Shown piece by piece: positions 33,859 through 40,430 of a stretch of DNA of 64,000 nucleotides. The stretch is from an uncultured Chitinophaga sp. (GTDB lineage Bacteria; Bacteroidota; Bacteroidia; Chitinophagales; Chitinophagaceae). Each line of letters opens with the position of its first letter. The first letter of the stretch is position 1. The stretch covers positions 28,281 through 92,280 of the forward strand of contig NZ_CABHOU010000052.1 of NCBI RefSeq assembly GCF_902168175.1, written 5' to 3'. The notes beneath the pieces were generated by a model. It saw nothing but the letters and a program-made list of their open reading frames with translations, was not told where the DNA came from and made no database searches. Made by a program: the position numbers and the translations under genes.

Positions 33859-34842
33859 ATGCGTCAGATAGCTTTCAGACAAGCCTTAAGGGAAGCCATG
33901 CAGGAAGAAATGCGCCGGGACGACCGCGTATTCCTCATGGGAGAAGAAGTGGCAGAATACAACGGTGCCTATAAAGTGAGCCAGGGAATGCTGGACGAAT
34001 TTGGTCCTAAGCGCGTGATCGATACCCCGATCGCAGAGCTGGGCTTTACCGCCATCGGTGTTGGCGCCGCACAAAACGGCCTTCGCCCGGTGCTGGAATT
34101 CATGACCTGGAACTTTGCCGTACTGGCCCTGGACCAGATCCTGAACACTGCCTCCAAAATGCTGGCCATGAGCGGCGGTCAGGTGGGTTGTCCTATCGTT
34201 TTCCGCGGACCTAACGGTTCTGCCGGTCAGTTGGGCGCTCAGCACTCTACCGCTTTTGAAAGCTATTATGCTAACATTCCCGGTCTTAAAGTGATTTCCG
34301 TTTCCAACCCGTACGATGCCAAAGGCCTGCTTAAAGCGGCCATCCGCGACGACGATCCGGTTGTTTTCATGGAAAGTGAAGTGATGTACGGCGAAATGGG
34401 CGATGTTCCTGAAGAGGAATATATCATCCCAATCGGTAAAGCCGACATCAAACGTGCTGGTAAAGACGTAACCATCGTTTCTTTCAATAAAATGATGAAA
34501 GTGGCCCTCGGTGCCGCTGAAGAACTGGCAAAAGAAGGTATTGAGGCAGAAGTAATCGACCTCCGTACCATCCGTCCGCTCGACTGGTTTACCATCCTGG
34601 AGTCTGTTAAAAAGACCAACCGCCTGGTAATCGTTGAAGAGCAATGGCCTTTCTCCAGCATCTCCTCTGAGATCAGCTACCGTATTCAGAAAGAAGGCTT
34701 TGACTACCTGGATGCCCCCATCCGCCGTATCACTGCCCCTGATGCACCTATGCACTACGCACCTAACCTGGTGAAACTGTACATGCCCGATATCGAGCGT
34801 ACCGTTAAACTGGTGAAGGAAGTGATGTACATGAGAAAGTAA
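33859..34842 (+). CDS. pdhB: Pyruvate dehydrogenase E1 component, beta subunit
   Basis: 327 residues, standard for the E1-beta subunit of alpha2beta2 2-oxo acid dehydrogenases. With E1-alpha it decarboxylates pyruvate on thiamine diphosphate and acetylates the lipoyl group of E2. Landmarks: [20 protein letters not shown] with the ThDP-activating Glu, [33 protein letters not shown] and the C-terminal [20 protein letters not shown]. Sequence details ([20 protein letters not shown]) favour the pyruvate rather than the branched-chain enzyme. The alpha subunit, E2 and E3 are not adjacent, so the complex is encoded at dispersed sites. Confidence 0.93.
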   Translation: MRQIAFRQALREAMQEEMRRDDRVFLMGEEVAEYNGAYKVSQGMLDEFGPKRVIDTPIAELGFTAIGVGAAQNGLRPVLEFMTWNFAVLALDQILNTASKMLAMSGGQVGCPIVFRGPNGSAGQLGAQHSTAFESYYANIPGLKVISVSNPYDAKGLLKAAIRDDDPVVFMESEVMYGEMGDVPEEEYIIPIGKADIKRAGKDVTIVSFNKMMKVALGAAEELAKEGIEAEVIDLRTIRPLDWFTILESVKKTNRLVIVEEQWPFSSISSEISYRIQKEGFDYLDAPIRRITAPDAPMHYAPNLVKLYMPDIERTVKLVKEVMYMRK

Positions 34843-34862
34843 TACGAAAAGTACAGATATTG

Positions 34863-34899
34863 AAAAGGGCTGTTCCGTACGGAGCAGCCCTTTTTTTTA
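34863..34899 (+). terminator. Intrinsic terminator after pdhB
   Basis: AAAGGGCTG-TTCCG pairs with CGGA-GCAGCCCTTT around a TA tip with one internal mismatch, followed by eight T. Confidence 0.9.
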
Positions 34900-34915
34900 A
34901 TGTTATTTTACCCAC

Positions 34916-34975
34916 CTTCAGCTACTCTTCACCTATACTTCAGCTATACTTCAGGTACTCTTCAGGCATACTCCG
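34916..34975 (+). repeat. 11-bp tandem array, six units
   Basis: CTTCA begins at 34916, 34927, 34938, 34949 and 34960, with a degenerate unit (CTCCG) at 34971. Every step is exactly 11 bases. The unit is roughly TATACTTCAGC with substitutions at other positions. Confidence 0.85.
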
Positions 34976-35074
34976 CGTGTTTTGGTAATATACTATCATT
35001 TATATCCCTTTGATCGTGCTGTCGTGGTAGTAAGACCCTTCGGGCCATCTTTTGAGGATCTCCTATAGATGTCC

Positions 35075-35186
35075 CATATATTAGCCATATCTAAGCCATA
35101 TCTAAGTCATAGATGTCCCATATCTTTAAAGATACGGGACATCTACGGGTCAACTACGGCTCATATACGGGACATATACGGGACAT
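35075..35186. repeat. Two facing 11-bp arrays joined by a palindrome
   Basis: Left arm: CATAT or CATAG at 35075, 35086, 35097, 35108 and 35119. Right arm: ACGGG or ACGGC at 35134, 35145, 35156, 35167 and 35178. All steps are 11 bases. ATGTCCC on the left (35069, 35113) is mirrored by GGGACAT on the right (35136, 35169, 35180). The centre, 35111-35144, is an 18-bp-arm hairpin with one mismatch. Confidence 0.85.
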
Positions 35187-35266
35187 CTATACAGGATCGC
35201 TAAAGGATCTGGGTACGATCTAACGGCTGAAGTGCTTCCGGAAGGAAGAGGAGAATAGCGTTTATT

Positions 35267-35295
35267 GCGCTGAAGGGAGTGACACAACGGCGGCT
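35267..35295 (-). repeat. REP-like intergenic repeat, copy D (core only)
   Basis: The reverse complement starts AGCCGCCGTTGTGTCACTCC and continues CTTCAGCGC. It is the same short form as copy B, without the CGGTGTATACACCG end. Confidence 0.85.
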
Positions 35296-35326
35296 GATAG
35301 CAGTACTACCGCCCGTACCCAAATAA

Positions 35327-35358
35327 AAAAGCCACGAACCGTTAAGTTCATGGCTTTC
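35327..35358 (-). terminator. Intrinsic terminator after cysM
   Basis: On the minus strand, AGCCATGAAC pairs with GTTCGTGGCT (one G-T pair) around TTAACG, then TTTTTTATTT. Confidence 0.85.
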
Positions 35359-35375
35359 AACGATATGTATACGCT

Positions 35376-36257
35376 TTAAGCGAAAAGATCAGTAGAAAGA
35401 TATCGGTCGCCTTTGTCGCAGATGATGCATACGATGATGCCGTGGTCGAGGGTTTCGGCTGTGCGTATGGCGGCAGATACGGCGCCACCGCTGCTCATGC
35501 CGCAGAAGATGCCTTCTTCGCGCGCCAGGCGGCGGCTCATGATACGAGCTTCCTCTTCGGAAATGTCCATTACCTGGTCTACCCGCTCGCGGTCGAATAT
35601 TTTGGGAAGATAGGCTTCGGGCCATTTGCGAATGCCGGGTATTTTAGATCCGTCGGTAGGCTGACAGCCAACGATCTGTACTTTCGGGTTTTGCTCTTTC
35701 AGGTAGCGCGAAACACCCATGATGGTGCCCGTGGTGCCCATGGCACTTACGAAATGGGTCACCTGTCCGTTGGTATCGTGCCATATTTCCGGGCCTGTGC
35801 TGCGGTAATGGGCGCCATAGTTGTCCGGGTTGCCGAACTGGTTCAGGTTGAAATAACCGCCTTTGGCCAGTTGCTGGTTGGAGTAGTCGATGGCACCCTC
35901 CATAGATGCTTCTTTGGGCGTGAGGATTACCTTAGCGCCAAATGCTTCCATGCTCAGCACGCGCTCCCGGGTAGCGTCTTCGGGCATCACGATCTCAATT
36001 TCAACCCCGAAAAGGCTGGCGATCATGGCGAGAGCTATACCGGTATTGCCACTGGTGGCTTCTATCAGCTTAACGCCGGGTTTTAATTCGCCACGGTCCA
36101 GTGCGCCCTTGATCATGCCGTAGGCAGCCCTGTCTTTCACACTACCTCCGGGATTTTGTCCTTCCAGTTTGGCGTAGATAGTAACATTCGGGTTGGTGGG
36201 GATGTTTTTTAACGCCACCATCGGCGTGTTACCCACCAGGTCGAGTATAGATCTCAT
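35376..36257 (-). CDS. cysM: Cysteine synthase B (O-acetylserine sulfhydrylase CysM type)
   Basis: 293 residues, a fold-type II PLP enzyme that makes cysteine from O-acetylserine and sulfide or thiosulfate. Opening ILDLVGNTPMVAL, PLP-binding Lys in GGSVKDRAA (about residue 42), phosphate/substrate loop ATSGNTGIALA and the glycine loop SAMGTTGTIMG are all present. The stretch TDGSKIPGIRKWP is characteristic of the CysM rather than the CysK group. The gene follows cysE by 9 bases on the same strand, so substrate supply and use are co-transcribed. Confidence 0.94.
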   Translation of the reverse strand: MRSILDLVGNTPMVALKNIPTNPNVTIYAKLEGQNPGGSVKDRAAYGMIKGALDRGELKPGVKLIEATSGNTGIALAMIASLFGVEIEIVMPEDATRERVLSMEAFGAKVILTPKEASMEGAIDYSNQQLAKGGYFNLNQFGNPDNYGAHYRSTGPEIWHDTNGQVTHFVSAMGTTGTIMGVSRYLKEQNPKVQIVGCQPTDGSKIPGIRKWPEAYLPKIFDRERVDQVMDISEEEARIMSRRLAREEGIFCGMSSGGAVSAAIRTAETLDHGIIVCIICDKGDRYLSTDLFA

Positions 36258-36266
36258 GATGCTTTT

Positions 36267-37082
36267 TTATACAACCTTATTTTCAATGATGTTAATGGTG
36301 CCATCGGCCTTATAGTAGATGCGCGAATGGGGCAGTACGGACTTAATTAACCATACGTTACCGCCAATTACGCTGTTGTGGCCAATTACGGTATCGCCGC
36401 CCAATATGGTGGCGCCTGCGTAAATCACCACATGATCTTCTATAGTAGGATGGCGTTTGTCCTGTGCCATGGTTTTGTCGATACTCAGCGCACCCAGCGT
36501 AACGCCCTGGTACAGCTTCACATGGGCACCGATGTTTGTTGTTTCGCCAATCACAATGCCTGTACCGTGATCGATGCAGAAGTAGGGGCCGATCACTGCC
36601 GAAGGGTGAATGTCGATACCCGTGCGGGTATGCGCTATTTCGGTAATAATGCGGGGTAGCAGGGGCACCTTGAGTACCTGCAGTGCATGTGCCACGCGGT
36701 AGGCTGCAATGGCGTAAAACCCAGGGTATGCGCGAATTACTTCGTATAAACAGGTAGCTGCCGGGTCGCCCTGGTATATGGCTTCGGCATCCTTTGTAAG
36801 GTCATCGTAAATAGCCGGGACCTGCGCCATAAATCGTTGGCTCAGATCGGCGGCTACAGCAGGCAAACGATGTTGCATGCCCTGTAACAGCACTGTCAGT
36901 TGTCCTTCCAGCACGGCAGCATATTGCTCAGGGTCGCCAGCTTCCATTACTGTACCGGTATGCTCGGGAAACAACCAGTTGATCAGGTTGCTGCTGAACG
37001 AGTTCACCATTTCAGTAGATGGATATGCATTAGCGATTGCTTCGGCATGCCGCAATCTCAATTTTTGCAGAAAATCTTTCAT
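36267..37082 (-). CDS. cysE: Serine O-acetyltransferase
   Basis: 271 residues. It makes O-acetylserine from serine and acetyl-CoA, the substrate for the CysM encoded 9 bases downstream. The N-terminal two thirds are helical; the C-terminal catalytic part is a left-handed beta-helix of hexapeptide repeats (GIDIHPSAVIGPYFCIDHG, VIGETTNIGAHVKLYQGVTL, HPTIEDHVVIYAGATILGGD) with the catalytic His in IDHGTG and a His/Asp pair in the preceding helix. A -7-like TAACTTTA lies at 37120-37127 and a perfect 12-bp palindrome, CCGTTATAACGG, at 37097-37108 between it and the start; that placement fits a repressor operator. Confidence 0.94.
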   Translation of the reverse strand: MKDFLQKLRLRHAEAIANAYPSTEMVNSFSSNLINWLFPEHTGTVMEAGDPEQYAAVLEGQLTVLLQGMQHRLPAVAADLSQRFMAQVPAIYDDLTKDAEAIYQGDPAATCLYEVIRAYPGFYAIAAYRVAHALQVLKVPLLPRIITEIAHTRTGIDIHPSAVIGPYFCIDHGTGIVIGETTNIGAHVKLYQGVTLGALSIDKTMAQDKRHPTIEDHVVIYAGATILGGDTVIGHNSVIGGNVWLIKSVLPHSRIYYKADGTINIIENKVV

Positions 37083-37096
37083 GTTTGGAACAGTTA

Positions 37097-37127
37097 CCGT
37101 TATAACGGCTCTATATAAATAAAGTTA
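37097..37127 (-). promoter_or_regulatory. Putative cysE promoter and palindromic operator
   Basis: TAACTTTA (37120-37127, minus) is one base off TAnnTTTG; the same 10-mer TAAAGTTAGT recurs 21 bases farther upstream (37141). The perfect palindrome CCGTTATAACGG (37097-37108) falls in the expected early leader. Confidence 0.45.
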
Positions 37128-37323
37128 GTCTTTAAGTCTGTAAAGTTAGTAGACTTTCAACTATTTCGAGGCTTTTCCTTCTTAACGTGGGCCGTGCGTC
37201 AACTATCCGGCAGGGTTTAACGTTAATATCCAGCCGAAAGTATCAGCAAAAAAAAGACTTTTGCCAGCTATTTAACTGCATTGTGTTATTTTTGGCACTG
37301 TTTAATTTAATGGACAGCACACT

Positions 37324-38508
37324 ATGGCCAATATCCTGATTATAGATGATGAAAAAAGCATCCGCAAAACGCTTACGGAAATACTTACTTACGAAGGGTA
37401 TAAGATAGATGAGGCGGCCGACGGGGCCGAAGGTTTTAAGATGTTCCAGGCCAAAGCCTACGATGCGGTACTCTGCGATATCAAGATGCCTAAAATGGAC
37501 GGCCTTGAGTTCCTGGAAAAGGCAAAAGAGATCAATCCTGATGTTCCGATCGTAATGGTATCGGGCCACGGCAATATAGATACTGCGGTAGAAGCGGTAA
37601 AGAAAGGTGCGTACGATTACATTTCGAAACCGCCCGACTTAAACCGTTTGCTTATTACCCTGCGTAACGCGATGGACAAAACCACGCTGGTGGCCGAAAC
37701 CAAAACGCTGCGTAAAAAGGTGAACAAAACGCCCGAAATGATAGGAGAGGCAGGACCTATCTTAAAAATAAAAGATACCATCCAGAAAGTAGCACCTACG
37801 GACGCCCGCGTACTCATCACCGGCGAAAACGGTGTGGGTAAAGAAGTGGTAGCCCGCTGGATACACGCCTACAGCAACCGCAACAGCGGCCCGATGGTGG
37901 AGGTAAACTGCGCCGCTATTCCAAGCGAATTAATAGAGAGTGAACTGTTCGGTCATGAGAAAGGCTCCTTTACTTCTGCGGTAAAACAACGCATTGGTAA
38001 GTTCGAGCAGGCCACGGGCGGTACCCTGTTCCTCGATGAAATAGGGGATATGAGCCTGAGCGCACAGGCCAAAGTGCTGCGCGCCCTGCAGGAAGGTAAA
38101 ATTACCCGTGTAGGCGGCGATAAGGAAATTAGTGTGGATGTACGTGTGGTGGCTGCTACCAACAAAGATCTTTTAAAAGAAGTGGAAGATAAGAACTTCC
38201 GCCTCGACCTATACCATCGTTTAAGTGTGATCCTTATCCACGTGCCTTCGTTGAACGATCGCCGCGATGATATTCCTTTACTGGCTGATCACTTCCTCGA
38301 TATCATCTGCACGGAATACGGAACGGCCCGTAAACAAATCGATAAAGACGCTGTCAAAGCACTACAGGCCCACAACTGGACCGGTAACATCCGCGAACTG
38401 CGCAACGTAATGGAACGGCTGGTGATACTCTCCGGCAAAACCATTGTGGCCGATGATGTGGAGAATTACGTAGTGCCGGCCCGCGACAAAAAAAAAGCAA
38501 CTACCTGA
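37324..38508 (+). CDS. Sigma-54-dependent response regulator (NtrC type), frame broken before its DNA-binding domain
   Basis: 394 residues as read. Receiver domain 1-120 with phospho-acceptor Asp52 (AVLCDIKMPKMDG) and Lys102; AAA+ domain about 140-375 with Walker A GENGVGKE (about 167-174), Walker B GGTLFLDEIGD and the sigma-54 contact loop present as GSFTSA instead of GAFTGA. The frame ends in DKKKATT and TGA at 38506-38508, without the Fis-type helix-turn-helix every NtrC protein needs. That domain is encoded just downstream in the -1 frame (see 38508-38702). The two frames meet at a run of nine A (38488-38496). Either the run is a slippage site, the gene is phase-variable or mutated, or the assembly dropped one A. 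No kinase is adjacent. Confidence 0.93.
   Translation: MANILIIDDEKSIRKTLTEILTYEGYKIDEAADGAEGFKMFQAKAYDAVLCDIKMPKMDGLEFLEKAKEINPDVPIVMVSGHGNIDTAVEAVKKGAYDYISKPPDLNRLLITLRNAMDKTTLVAETKTLRKKVNKTPEMIGEAGPILKIKDTIQKVAPTDARVLITGENGVGKEVVARWIHAYSNRNSGPMVEVNCAAIPSELIESELFGHEKGSFTSAVKQRIGKFEQATGGTLFLDEIGDMSLSAQAKVLRALQEGKITRVGGDKEISVDVRVVAATNKDLLKEVEDKNFRLDLYHRLSVILIHVPSLNDRRDDIPLLADHFLDIICTEYGTARKQIDKDAVKALQAHNWTGNIRELRNVMERLVILSGKTIVADDVENYVVPARDKKKATT
38488..38496 (+). other. A9 homopolymer, candidate slippage site joining two frames
   Basis: Codons GAC AAA AAA AAA GCA in frame 1. Adding one A, or slipping back one base, continues ...KKSNYLSDELLDFNRLHEF into the helix-turn-helix frame. Nine A residues suit either transcriptional slippage or -1 ribosomal frameshifting on AAA-AAA. 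Confidence 0.75.
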
Positions 38509-38702
38509 GTGACGAGTTGTTAGACTTTAACCGTTTGCACGAGTTTCGCGAAGAGGTAGAGCGTATTTTCATTGAGTTCATGTTACGCAAGAACGGCTGG
38601 AACATGACGCATACCGCACAGGAACTGGGCATACAAAGAAGTCACCTTTACAACAAACTCGAACGTTACGGCATAAAAAAATCCGGGGCAGACGATGAGT
38701 AA
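38508..38702 (+). CDS. Fis-type helix-turn-helix tail of the sigma-54 activator (other half of the frameshifted gene)
   Basis: In the -1 frame relative to 37324-38508, the reading continues through LLDFNRLHEFREEVERIF to the Fis-like helix-turn-helix NMTHTAQELGIQRSHLYNKL and ends at TAA 38700-38702. This is the standard C-terminal DNA-binding domain of NtrC-family activators, and spliced to the upstream frame it gives about 459 residues, the normal family length. The only possible independent start is a TTG at 38517 with no good ribosome site. The stop overlaps the start of the next gene by 8 bases (38695-38702), which suggests that ribosomes do translate this frame to its end and couple to the next gene. 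Confidence 0.85.
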   Translation, partial: SDELLDFNRLHEFREEVERIFIEFMLRKNGWNMTHTAQELGIQRSHLYNKLERYGIKKSGADDE

Positions 38703-39360
38703 ACATATTTACATGATCAGCGGCCTTGGCGCTGATGGCCGGGTTTTCGGCAACCTGGAGTTCCCGCCGGGATATGAAGCGCATTACCTGCCCTGGATTA
38801 AACCTGCTGATGCAAATGAACCTATAGAAGCTTACGCCGCCCGTATGGTGGAAAGTATTAAACACGAAAACCCGATACTGCTGGGCCTTTCGTTCGGTGG
38901 TATCATGTGTGTGGAAATAGCAAGGCAGCTAAATGCCGAAAAGGTGATACTGCTCTCCAGTATCAAACACCGCAAAGAACGCCCGCCTTACTACAGTTAT
39001 AATCTCCTCTCTAAATTCATTCTCAAAAAAATGCCCGACCGGTTGTTGTTTGGTCGCAGGCAGGTGATCGTAGAATATTTCCTGCAGACTGAAAGCGAAT
39101 TTGAACTGGCTCTGCTGCGCGAATACCTGGGCAAAAAAGATTATGCCTATACGCGTTGGGCTTTAAGCACGATTCTGCAATGGAAAAACGAATGGATGCC
39201 GCAGTCGGTGGTACATATCCACGGTACTAAAGACCGTCCTTTCCCGATCCGCTACCTGCAACCTACACACCGTATAGACGGCGGCGGGCACTTCATGGTG
39301 CTGAACCGTGCGGCACAAATCAATCTTATTTTAAAGGAATCGTTGCAGGCCGTGCTTTAG
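38695..39360 (+). CDS. Alpha/beta hydrolase
   Basis: 221 residues, small alpha/beta hydrolase fold. The opening MSKHIYMISGLGADGRVF gives the first strand and oxyanion region, the nucleophile elbow is GLSFGG (Ser about residue 66), the acid is likely Asp in HGTKDRPFP and the His is in GGGHFMV near the C-terminus. No lid domain of note and no signal peptide, so a cytosolic esterase or thioesterase-like enzyme of unknown substrate. It overlaps the sigma-54 activator tail by 8 bases and so shares its transcript. Its TAG stop overlaps the TAA of the convergent MerR gene at TTAG (39357-39360). Confidence 0.85.
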   Translation: MSKHIYMISGLGADGRVFGNLEFPPGYEAHYLPWIKPADANEPIEAYAARMVESIKHENPILLGLSFGGIMCVEIARQLNAEKVILLSSIKHRKERPPYYSYNLLSKFILKKMPDRLLFGRRQVIVEYFLQTESEFELALLREYLGKKDYAYTRWALSTILQWKNEWMPQSVVHIHGTKDRPFPIRYLQPTHRIDGGGHFMVLNRAAQINLILKESLQAVL

Positions 39361-40253
39361 GGCATGGTAACAGGTTTACCCTTTTTAGTGTAGCGAAGTA
39401 TTTCGTCGAGCGAGTGTAAGGCGATAATGTTGGTGGGTAGTGAAGAAGAAATTCGTTCCGTTTGCGGCCCTGATACGATGATCTGTATCTGCGGGAACAG
39501 TTGGCTCATCTCCATTAAAAATGTATCCATGTCTTTCTGCGAAAAACAGGTAAGCATGTGGGTGTAGATGTGGGATACAGGCCGGCGGTCGGTGAAAAAC
39601 TTAAGGTCTTCCAGCGGCACACTGGGGCCAAGATTGGTTACCAGGTAACCCTGTTGCTTGAGCAGGTATTGTACAAACAGTAATGGTATTTCGTGATATT
39701 CGCCCTCCGGTAAAAACAGTAGAAAGCTTTCGCTGCCTTCCCTGGGCAGGTCGAGACCGTCGATAGCTACCATCATTTTTTTGCGGACGATCAAAGAGGC
39801 AAAGTGTTCCTGCGCGGGATTGACGCAGTCGTTCAGCCATAACAGTCCTACCCTTTGCAAAAAGGGATAAATTACCTGCAGGGTCGTTTTCTCAAACCCA
39901 AAACGCAACAGCGCGTTGTTAAACACCTTTTCGAAACGTTGCTGATCAAAGTCGATCATCGCCTCTACAAGCTGATTGCTGAAAGGCTGGAACAGGTCTT
40001 CGGTCATTTTTTCTTCCAGCGAGCTGCGGCGGATCTCTTCATCCGTCATTTCAGCGATCTTGGAAATTTTAACGCCACGGTGATAAAGGTAGGATACACG
40101 CAAGATATGCTTCAGGTCGTCGTTGTCGTAAACCCTGTGATTGGTATCTTTCCTTTTAGGTTTCAGCAGTTTATAACGCTGCTCCCATATTCTTATGGTG
40201 TGTGCCTTGATACCGGTAAGTAATTCAATATCTTTAATTGTGAACCTGTTCAA
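39357..40253 (-). CDS. MerR-family regulator with a cobalamin-binding domain (CarH/LitR-like)
   Basis: 298 residues. The MerR helix-turn-helix occupies 1-70 (FTIKDIELLTGIKAHTIRIW, YDNDDLKHIL). A four-helix bundle follows (about 85-165) and contains Trp139 and, nine residues later, Glu149-His150: the WX9EH signature of CarH-type B12 photoreceptors. The Rossmann-like B12-binding domain begins about 175, with the lower-ligand candidate His187 in LPEGEYHEIP and the stretch GYLVTNLGPSVPLEDL. The residue after Trp139 is Leu140, where Thermus CarH has the distal His132, so light-state chemistry may differ. The start is TTG at 40253; a perfect -7 box (TATTTTTG, minus 40276-40283) supports it. Divergent from lepB; no carotenoid genes are nearby. 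Confidence 0.9.
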   Translation of the reverse strand: MNRFTIKDIELLTGIKAHTIRIWEQRYKLLKPKRKDTNHRVYDNDDLKHILRVSYLYHRGVKISKIAEMTDEEIRRSSLEEKMTEDLFQPFSNQLVEAMIDFDQQRFEKVFNNALLRFGFEKTTLQVIYPFLQRVGLLWLNDCVNPAQEHFASLIVRKKMMVAIDGLDLPREGSESFLLFLPEGEYHEIPLLFVQYLLKQQGYLVTNLGPSVPLEDLKFFTDRRPVSHIYTHMLTCFSQKDMDTFLMEMSQLFPQIQIIVSGPQTERISSSLPTNIIALHSLDEILRYTKKGKPVTMP

Positions 40254-40275
40254 TGGTAGTATATCTAGAATTTAA

Positions 40276-40283
40276 CAAAAATA
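40276..40283 (-). promoter_or_regulatory. -7 promoter box TATTTTTG of the CarH-like regulator
   Basis: Exact TAnnTTTG match on the minus strand, 22 bases before the TTG start. GTTCAA (around 40248) and TTGAAC (around 40296) flank the box as a spaced inverted repeat, a possible autoregulatory site. Confidence 0.5.
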
Positions 40284-40382
40284 TAGATTAAGAAGTTGAA
40301 CGAACGTGCTATTTTTTTCCTTTATTTAACCGTTTTGTGAAAACTTTTGCTTTAATAAAGCTGGTTAGAATTAACAGAATAT

Positions 40383-40390
40383 TATATTTG
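40383..40390 (+). promoter_or_regulatory. -7 promoter box TATATTTG of lepB
   Basis: Exact TAnnTTTG match, 40 bases before the ATG at 40431. No consensus -33 element at 19 bp. Confidence 0.55.
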
Positions 40391-40430
40391 TTGCTTCAAG
40401 CACCTTAACATACAAACTAAAAGTCACCGA

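Larger units (their letters stand above)
34900..35375. other. Convergent intergenic region packed with 11-bp-period arrays and a REP-like repeat
   Basis: No gene is supported between pdhB and cysM. The region holds an 11-bp array (34916-34975), a two-armed inverted 11-bp array with a 34-base palindrome at its centre (35075-35186), REP-like copy D (35267-35295) and the cysM terminator (35327-35357). Confidence 0.8.
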
